Positions 1 to 4,249 of a stretch of 6,976 nucleotides of DNA are shown here, piece after piece. The stretch lies in contig DATKWS010000243.1 of NCBI GenBank assembly GCA_035529435.1, positions 1 to 6,976 on the forward strand. Reading direction: 5' to 3'. Origin of the DNA: DATKWS01 sp035529435. Its GTDB lineage: Bacteria; Krumholzibacteriota; Krumholzibacteriia; Krumholzibacteriales; Krumholzibacteriaceae. The notes beneath the pieces were generated by a model that worked only from the letters and a program-made list of their open reading frames with translations, had not been told where the DNA came from and searched no databases. Position numbers and translations under genes: made by a program. The number at the start of each line of letters is the position of its first letter. Position 1 is the stretch's first letter.

Positions 1-669
1 GAGTACTCACCCGGGCGCGAAGCCGAAGCGCGCACCGCCCTCAAAGCCGTCCTCGCGAAGGAACCGGACCACGCATGGGCGCGCGAGAAGATGCGCGAGA
101 TCGAGCTGCTCTCGGCGAAGCGGGAACAACCCGAGGAACGGGACGAAGATGAACAACCGCTCGCCGGTAGGATCGAAACGGTGAAGTCGATTCGCGGCCC
201 CCTTTCCCGCGCCGTTCGCACCGTAGTCGATAAACTGTTCGTGATCCTGCTTGCCGTCGCCGCCGTTCTCCTCGCTTTCAATCTCAGGCGGCATTTGGAA
301 CGGCGTACCTATCCCCTCCAGGGAAGCATCAGCCTCATTCCGATTCTCGATATCGTCTCCCTGTTGAACGGAAACCTGAAAACGGGAAGACTCATCATCA
401 TGAGCAGCGAATCCCGGGGGGAACTCTTCTTCGACAAGGGTGAGATCGTGCATGCCAGGTGGAAACAGCATGACGGGAAAAAGGCCTTTCAAGCCATCCT
501 CGCCCAGACATCCGGCCGGTACATGTTCAGCAATCGTCTCCCGAACATCAGGCACACGATCTCCGAGCCGCTGAGTCTTCTGCTGCTGTCCAGAAAATCG
601 GGGGAAGAGACGGAACGGCCGCGGAAAGAATCACGTGGAAAACGGCACCCTGTCACCACCGCCCCCTGA
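1..669 (+). CDS. TPR / transmembrane / DUF4388 protein, 3' part (5' end outside window)
   Basis: The reading frame is open from base 1 to a TGA at 667-669 and gives 222 visible residues. An internal ATG at base 91 is unlikely to be the start, because the codons before it (EAEARTALKAVLAKEPDHAW) read like one tetratricopeptide repeat. After a charged linker comes one membrane segment, about residues 78-95 (LFVILLAVAAVLLAFNL). It is followed by an Arg-rich stretch, which by the positive-inside rule puts the C-terminal part in the cytoplasm. Residues about 107-195 match DUF4388 (PatA N-terminal-like): GSISLIPILDIVSLL, then a KTGRLII strand, GELFFDKGEIVHA and GRYMFSN. DUF4388 proteins are usually linked to signalling or gliding-type regulation, but their biochemical role is unclear. 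The tail is basic and low in complexity. The gene converges on the kinase-like gene with 6 bp between stops and no room for a terminator of its own. The domain call is fairly secure; the function is unknown. Confidence 0.85.
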   Translation, partial: EYSPGREAEARTALKAVLAKEPDHAWAREKMREIELLSAKREQPEERDEDEQPLAGRIETVKSIRGPLSRAVRTVVDKLFVILLAVAAVLLAFNLRRHLERRTYPLQGSISLIPILDIVSLLNGNLKTGRLIIMSSESRGELFFDKGEIVHARWKQHDGKKAFQAILAQTSGRYMFSNRLPNIRHTISEPLSLLLLSRKSGEETERPRKESRGKRHPVTTAP

Positions 670-675
670 TACGGC

Positions 676-2160
676 CTATACCAGTTCCTCGACGAGTCCC
701 AGCTCCGGGCTGTTCTGCCCGGCGCACGGCGTACGGCTGTGCTGTATCTCCCAGCGAACCGAGGGGTATATCTCCTCGCCGCTGTGCCGGCACGATCCGG
801 CGAATCGGTCCTGAACGGCCCGCAGGATGTCGGCGACCTGATCGCGGGAGCGATTTATCAAAAAGATGGAGTACGAAAACGGCTCCTCTCCACGCGACAC
901 GATCCCGTCATCACAGGCGCAGGTACAGAGGCTCGACTCGAGAAGCCTGGTGAAACGGATCTCCCCGTCCACCACGCCGACCATCTTCATCGAGACGAGG
1001 TGGAATTCCCCATGTTCGAGCTCGGCCCGTTCGGTCATCATGTGGAGTGGATGAATGAGATCCTTTTCGCGGTCGTAGGAAGGGTGGACCGGCAGGAGCA
1101 GACTGATCGTGTTGCCGGTGCAGATCTCCATTTCACCATCGATGGCGGTCGCGATCCTGCTGAGAACGAGCCCCCGGTGGGCTTCGCAGTAGGTCAAAAA
1201 GTCCTTGAGAGACTCCCGCCGTTCCTCATGAACACCCGGCACACGGGGCCGTAGCGAGAGCTTGAACTTCTTTTCGATGCCTCCCGTGGAGTAAAAATCC
1301 TCCCGCAGGGACGACACGCACTCTATGAACGGCGCTTCGCCCATCCATTTCCCGTACGCATCGATCGCCGCGACGATGAAATCGCGGAGCCTCCCCCGTC
1401 CGGTCAAAGATGTGATATCGGGAATTCTCAGCTTGTATCCCCGTATAGCCTTCTTCCGCTCGAGGTCGTTGAAGAGCGGCTTTAAAAGATTTCTGATCCT
1501 GACAAGGGTGCGGCAGACGTTCATCTCCTCCGATTCGACCATGAATACCTTCTGGAGTTCGTCGAGCTGTCCGATCAACCTTTCGATATTGCGCCATCCT
1601 ATTCCGAGCAGACGCTCCCGTTCCGGTCCCGCGATGTTCACCTCGTCGCTCAAGATGGAATGTACGTTGCGGATGGCCGTAAGCGGCGTCCGCATGCAGT
1701 GCGATAGCGACGTGGCGAAACGGGACCGGAGATCATCGAGCTTCTTCCAGTCCGAGAAATCGTGCATCAGCATCAGGTAGAACGGTGCCACGAACGGCTG
1801 ATCCTGGTAGAGCACCTCGAGGCCCAGGAGCTTTCGCCTCCCCTCGCCGGGGAGCCGCACGTCGAGGTAGGTGACGGCTTTGCGTTTTTCCCTGCACTGC
1901 GTGTAGATTCCCTTGGGACAGGTGTGCTCGACAATGCCGGCCGCCTCGCCGCCGTTCCGCGCCGATAGGATCCGGCAGGCCCGGCGGTTCGCATAGAACG
2001 GCCTGCAATCACCATCCACCAGGACGATTCCCTGCTCCACCGGATCGAGCACCATGCGAAGAATCTCGAGTGCGGCGCTCCCCGCACCCACACCGGTATT
2101 CCCGTCGGACGTCCCCCGGGAGGGGTGATTGGGATTCACTTCATTTCGCTGCTCACTCAT
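676..2160 (-). CDS. PAS-HisKA histidine-kinase-like protein with degenerate ATPase and GGDEF-like C-terminus
   Basis: This is a 494-residue soluble protein with no membrane segment. I start it at the ATG at 2158-2160 because GGAGG lies 8 nt upstream; the frame stays open to 2277 but that extension has no SD and reads poorly. Residues about 31-138 look like a PAS sensor domain (EQGIVLVDGDCRPFYANRRA) with C81 and C89. A HisKA-like helical hairpin follows at about 144-206, with H154 in SHCMRTPLTAI. The acidic residue normally next to the His is Cys155. The ATPase region (about 260-358) is only recognisable at its ends: the N-box position reads AAIDAYGKW without the catalytic Asn, there is no DxGxG, and only GLVLSRI plus a terminal TISLLLPV remain. 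Residues about 366-456 resemble a GGDEF fold, with GEEPF at 424-428 in place of GGDEF. I infer an enzymatically inactive sensor or scaffold. It lies alone, after a 157-bp gap, behind a sigma-54-like promoter. PAS/HisKA is confident; the GGDEF likeness is moderate. Confidence 0.85.
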   Translation of the reverse strand: MSEQRNEVNPNHPSRGTSDGNTGVGAGSAALEILRMVLDPVEQGIVLVDGDCRPFYANRRACRILSARNGGEAAGIVEHTCPKGIYTQCREKRKAVTYLDVRLPGEGRRKLLGLEVLYQDQPFVAPFYLMLMHDFSDWKKLDDLRSRFATSLSHCMRTPLTAIRNVHSILSDEVNIAGPERERLLGIGWRNIERLIGQLDELQKVFMVESEEMNVCRTLVRIRNLLKPLFNDLERKKAIRGYKLRIPDITSLTGRGRLRDFIVAAIDAYGKWMGEAPFIECVSSLREDFYSTGGIEKKFKLSLRPRVPGVHEERRESLKDFLTYCEAHRGLVLSRIATAIDGEMEICTGNTISLLLPVHPSYDREKDLIHPLHMMTERAELEHGEFHLVSMKMVGVVDGEIRFTRLLESSLCTCACDDGIVSRGEEPFSYSIFLINRSRDQVADILRAVQDRFAGSCRHSGEEIYPSVRWEIQHSRTPCAGQNSPELGLVEELV

Positions 2161-2168
2161 AGTTGTAT

Positions 2169-2173
2169 CCTCC
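2169..2173 (-). promoter_or_regulatory. Ribosome binding site of the kinase-like gene
   Basis: GGAGG on the minus strand, with 8 nt before the ATG at 2160. It decides the start: the longer open frame to 2277 has no comparable site. Confidence 0.8.
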
Positions 2174-2204
2174 ACGGAAGTGAACCGATCTCCCTGGTGA
2201 GGAA

Positions 2205-2220
2205 CGCAAGGGCTGTGCCT
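2205..2220 (-). promoter_or_regulatory. Candidate sigma-54 (-24/-12) promoter
   Basis: The minus strand reads AGGCACAGCCCTTGCG. This fits the RpoN consensus TGGCAC-N5-TTGC at all positions except the first, and the invariant GG and GC are exactly 10 nt apart. The predicted start near 2194 leaves a leader of about 34 nt that holds the GGAGG site before the ATG at 2160, which is the expected layout. I found no convincing sigma-70 promoter in the same gap. An RpoN activator would be needed in trans; none is encoded in this window. Confidence 0.5.
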
Positions 2221-2317
2221 CGAATCGGGGGGAACTTTATCGGACGCGAGACGCCCCTGTTCTACTATAAGGAACAATCGGGACGGAGGCGGTTTGCATT
2301 ATGCACCGCGGCGGTAT

Positions 2318-3190
2318 CTATTTACCATTTTTCTTCTCTTCGCGGGGAAGAAAGCGATAGGCGAGTGATACGGAGAACAGTGAATCGAACACGCGCGCAC
2401 GTTCATCCCCCGCATCGAGGCCCCCGTTCAGGCACAGCTCGAGCTCCCGTGAGAGCCGGTGGCGGATGGTAAGCAGGTACGCCTCGCGTGCATCCCCTCC
2501 CCGGTAACGGAAACCGTACCAAGCGAAGCTGAAGGTCGTGCCTTCCAACAGATCGATATCGAACGAGACGGCCATGAGGAAGAAGTTACGGTGGCTGAAG
2601 TCCGCCGCATCCGGGGAGCCGACCGAAACCGAGAGCGGGTAATACAGCGAATCGTCGACGGCGGTGACCGCCGGTTTTTGATGCCTGCCGACGAGGGTAT
2701 ACGTCTCGGCGCACCGCACATGGAACATCTCCGTCTCCACCCTAAACTCGAATCCCGCTCCGGCATCGAGGGAGCCGTAGGAGAACGGGGGCATGTGCTT
2801 CGGACCGACCGGCAATCGGACATATCCCCGCAGAAACATCCCGCTGACATCGAGCGAATCCCCGGTCAATCGATACGTCCCGTGTATGATCCCGTCACCG
2901 ACGGCATGCTGGATATCCATGCCGCGCACCAGCGCCGGATAGTGCAATGCCAGCCTGACGTGGAGCCGGGGCTTCGGTCTCAGGGCGAGTTCCCCGCTGA
3001 ACACCGATGCGCGACCAGCCGCACGTTGAAGGTCGGTGTGCCTGACCGCCAGCTCGACGCCGGTGGTATCCATGGGGAAGAAAAAGGCGGGAAGATCGAT
3101 ATAGAGGCCCGTCGCGTGAAGCGGAAATACGAGTAGGAAAAGGATGAGAATGAGCGTGGCACTACCGATCGGTACCGAGAGCGCGTTCAA
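2318..3190 (-). CDS. Outer-membrane beta-barrel protein
   Basis: This 290-residue exported protein begins with a classical signal peptide (MNALSVPIGSATLILILFLL, cleavage probably after LHA near residue 26). The rest is mostly alternating polar/hydrophobic beta strands joined by short turns, for example HVRLALHY, FEFRVETEMFHV, FLMAVSFDIDL, TTFSFAWYGFRYR and LLTIRHRLSRELELCL. It closes with SVSLAYRF at 273-280, a typical last-strand barrel signal, followed by a ten-residue charged tail. The pattern recalls 8-14-strand barrels of the phenol-degradation MetA-like transporter type, but I cannot name a family or substrate. The start codon is TTG. It is supported by an AAGGA site 6 nt upstream, by the signal peptide, and by its overlap with the TGA of the zinc-ribbon gene (TTGA), which implies translational coupling. 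It is the last gene of the operon. No clear terminator follows; only short palindromes occur at 2295-2310. Confidence 0.8.
   Translation of the reverse strand: MNALSVPIGSATLILILFLLVFPLHATGLYIDLPAFFFPMDTTGVELAVRHTDLQRAAGRASVFSGELALRPKPRLHVRLALHYPALVRGMDIQHAVGDGIIHGTYRLTGDSLDVSGMFLRGYVRLPVGPKHMPPFSYGSLDAGAGFEFRVETEMFHVRCAETYTLVGRHQKPAVTAVDDSLYYPLSVSVGSPDAADFSHRNFFLMAVSFDIDLLEGTTFSFAWYGFRYRGGDAREAYLLTIRHRLSRELELCLNGGLDAGDERARVFDSLFSVSLAYRFLPREEKKNGK
3187..3190 (-). promoter_or_regulatory. TTGA stop-start overlap with TTG start
   Basis: The minus strand TTGA holds the TTG start of the barrel gene (3190-3188) and the TGA stop of the zinc-ribbon gene (3189-3187). With AAGGA at 3197-3201, inside the end of the upstream gene, this is the arrangement expected for termination-reinitiation coupling. 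Confidence 0.7.
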
Positions 3191-3633
3191 CTGGATTCCT
3201 TTTTAGGCACTCCCTCGAGGAGGCGGATCTTCCCCTGATTGATGAAATGCACATGGATGATCTTTCGATTTCCCGGCAGGGACTCCTTGACCGTGATCTT
3301 TCCATAATCGTTCCAGGAACGATGGTAGATGATGTCGCCTACGTTGTACTCGCCGGTCTCGCTGTATTCAAGCGCACGCTCGGGATCGATGTCCTCCGGA
3401 GCCAGATCCTCCTCGATCCCGCTCCTTTCATGCGATTCGGAGAGCGTTTTCGAGGATTCCCCCGGTTCCCCCGTCATGAACGGCAGGTATCCCTGGCAAC
3501 CGGGGCATTTCAGCCAGATGACCTCGTCGGCTTCCTCGACAACGGGCATCTCAAACGTTTTCCTGCACACCGAACAGTACTGCTCGACCATCCTTTTATT
3601 CTTGCTCACACTCTTTACCTTGCCCTCGGTCAC
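3187..3633 (-). CDS. Zinc-ribbon protein with UvrD/PcrA-type Tudor-like C-terminal domain
   Basis: This 148-residue soluble protein has two small domains joined by an acidic linker. Residues 20-46 carry two Cys pairs (CSVC at 20-23 and CPGC at 43-46, 19 residues apart), which is a zinc ribbon. Residues about 95-141 read YNVGDIIYHRSWNDYGKI, then a strand IIHVHFINQGKIRLLEG. This matches the Y-x-VGD-x-V-x-H-x-x-FG-x-G-x-V pattern of the Tudor-like domain at the C-terminus of UvrD/PcrA helicases, where it contacts RNA polymerase; CarD-type domains have a similar fold. I start it at GTG (3631-3633) because GGGAGG lies 5 nt upstream. The ATG five codons earlier (3648) has no SD. The helicase motor is absent, so I infer a stand-alone adaptor, perhaps binding RNA polymerase or nucleic acid. 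It sits 47 bp after the small zinc-finger gene and overlaps the barrel gene by 3 nt. Confidence 0.8.
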   Translation of the reverse strand: MTEGKVKSVSKNKRMVEQYCSVCRKTFEMPVVEEADEVIWLKCPGCQGYLPFMTGEPGESSKTLSESHERSGIEEDLAPEDIDPERALEYSETGEYNVGDIIYHRSWNDYGKITVKESLPGNRKIIHVHFINQGKIRLLEGVPKKESS

Positions 3634-3638
3634 CGAGC

Positions 3639-3644
3639 CCTCCC
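3639..3644 (-). promoter_or_regulatory. Ribosome binding site selecting the GTG start
   Basis: GGGAGG on the minus strand, 5 nt before the GTG at 3633. It overlaps the first codons of the alternative ATG start at 3648, which argues that the ATG is not used. Confidence 0.65.
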
Positions 3645-3680
3645 ACATAATGACGATAGAAATAAGAAATCAATGAAGCG

Positions 3681-3866
3681 CTAATCAGAAATAATCCTGC
3701 AGCAATCGTCGGCTTCCTTCTCGGAGAGATAACGCATTCCGCATACGGGGCACCTGTGCTTACCGTCCAATCTCCCGTCCGCTTCCGCCTTCTGGAGCAA
3801 TCTATGAAATTTCACGTAGTTCTTATCCTTCTGCAAGATAGCGGAATCTTTGCCGTCTCGCTTCAT
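3681..3866 (-). CDS. Small zinc-finger-like protein, 61 residues
   Basis: The protein starts at the ATG at 3864-3866, with GGGAGG 7 nt upstream; a TTG eleven codons earlier also opens the frame but has no SD. The first 38 residues are charged and mostly helical (KNYVKFHRLLQKAEADG). The last third is CPVCGMRYLSEKEADDCC, with C39, C42, C55 and C56. The shape resembles a C2H2-type finger (CPxCG-x-xF/Y...) in which Cys replaces the histidines, so one zinc ion is likely bound. It is the first gene of the operon, behind two promoter-like sequences and 47 bp ahead of the zinc-ribbon/Tudor gene. I do not recognise a named family. The role is unknown; nucleic-acid or protein binding is the natural guess. 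The strong SD and conserved-looking motif support a real gene. Confidence 0.75.
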   Translation of the reverse strand: MKRDGKDSAILQKDKNYVKFHRLLQKAEADGRLDGKHRCPVCGMRYLSEKEADDCCRIISD

Positions 3867-3954
3867 TGCCTCGCCTCCCTTTCCCTGGATAAGAATCAAT
3901 ATTCACTACATCATGCTGTGGTATCCATTCCCCCTTTACACAATATATAGGGGC

Positions 3955-3983
3955 TTTATACCATGAGACCTCCAGCCAGTCAA
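3955..3983 (-). promoter_or_regulatory. Proximal sigma-70-type promoter of the zinc-finger operon
   Basis: The minus strand has TTGACT (3983-3978), a 17-nt spacer and TATAAA (3960-3955), each 5 of 6 to consensus. Transcription would start near 3948, giving an untranslated leader of about 80 nt before the ATG at 3866. Confidence 0.6.
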
Positions 3984-4030
3984 TAAAAAAAGTCCAATCC
4001 TCGCAATTGTTTACGGTTACGCATTTTCAT

Positions 4031-4059
4031 AATATAGCATGCCCGTGATTATTTTTCAA
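4031..4059 (-). promoter_or_regulatory. Distal sigma-70-type promoter of the zinc-finger operon
   Basis: The minus strand has TTGAAA (4059-4054), a 17-nt spacer and TATATT (4036-4031), each 5 of 6 to consensus. A TGC just before the -10 makes it an extended -10 element. It lies 76 bp upstream of the proximal promoter; transcription from here would give a leader of about 158 nt. Confidence 0.6.
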
Positions 4060-4097
4060 GCCCACCGGTACAATCAGTGGGTTTTACCGGATCAAAT

Positions 4098-4114
4098 TTA
4101 AAAATTATTTTTAA
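4098..4114. repeat. AT-only perfect palindrome
   Basis: TTAAAAATTATTTTTAA is a perfect inverted repeat with 8-nt arms around one base. It lies about 40 bp upstream of the distal -35 element. It could be an UP-like element or a protein site, or simply a low-complexity accident. Confidence 0.4.
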
Positions 4115-4145
4115 TACGGTGGCGGCGAGGAGCCGGATCGCGTCA

Positions 4146-4165
4146 TAAAGAAGGGCGGCACGCCC
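4146..4165 (-). terminator. Possible weak terminator of the protease gene
   Basis: On the minus strand GGGCG-TGC-CGCCC (4165-4153) forms a perfect 5-bp stem with a 3-nt loop and is followed directly by TTCTTTA. It lies about 85 nt after the protease stop. The stem is short and the T-tract interrupted, so this is tentative. Confidence 0.35.
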
Positions 4166-4249
4166 GCTGCGCGGTCGACCGAAACATCCATCCCCCACCG
4201 GCCCGCGCTGCTCGAGGGAACGGCGCTGCATCTGCCGGTTGGCGGAATA

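Larger units (their letters stand above)
3867..4249. other. AT-rich intergenic region, 383 bp
   Basis: This gap lies between the start of the zinc-finger operon and the end of the protease gene. The part from about 3900 to 4115 is clearly AT-richer than the flanking genes and holds two minus-strand promoters plus a palindrome at 4098-4114. The part from 4116 to 4249 returns to high GC and is the 3' region of the protease gene. It contains a 6-bp inverted repeat (ACCGGC at 4197-4202, GCCGGT at 4234-4239), the direct repeat GCGCTGC, and a small hairpin at 4153-4165. I see no convincing gene; minus-strand open frames here have no SD and no protein-like sequence. Confidence 0.7.

Noticed and set aside
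7..555. 182-codon minus-strand frame
   Set aside because: It is antisense to the TPR/DUF4388 gene, whose translation shows recognisable domains; long antisense frames are common at this GC content.
2161..2277. N-terminal 39-codon extension of the kinase-like gene
   Set aside because: It has no SD, its residues look like translated leader, and GGAGG is well placed for the ATG at 2160. It would also run through the sigma-54-like site.
2459..3136. 225-codon plus-strand frame
   Set aside because: It is antisense to the barrel gene. It is rich in Arg, Gly and Glu with no domain-like pattern, while the minus frame has a signal peptide and barrel strands.
3867..3899. TTG start adding 11 codons to the small zinc-finger protein
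   Set aside because: The extension translates the SD region of the internal ATG, which is better placed.
3930..3953. CCCCT/AGGGG inverted repeat near the proximal start site
   Set aside because: The arms are only 5 nt and the spacing is wide; this is expected by chance.
4010..4040. Plus-strand promoter (TTTACG-17-TATAGC)
   Set aside because: Only 4 of 6 matches per element and no plus-strand gene lies downstream for more than 2 kb; the minus-strand promoter at the same place is much better.
4062..4088. Hairpin AAGCCCAC/GTGGGTTT as a terminator
   Set aside because: The stem needs a wobble pair, has an 11-nt loop and is not followed by a proper T-tract on either strand.
4049..4231. 60-codon minus-strand frame in the intergenic region
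   Set aside because: It has no SD, covers the probable 3' region and AT palindrome, and its residues show no protein-like pattern.
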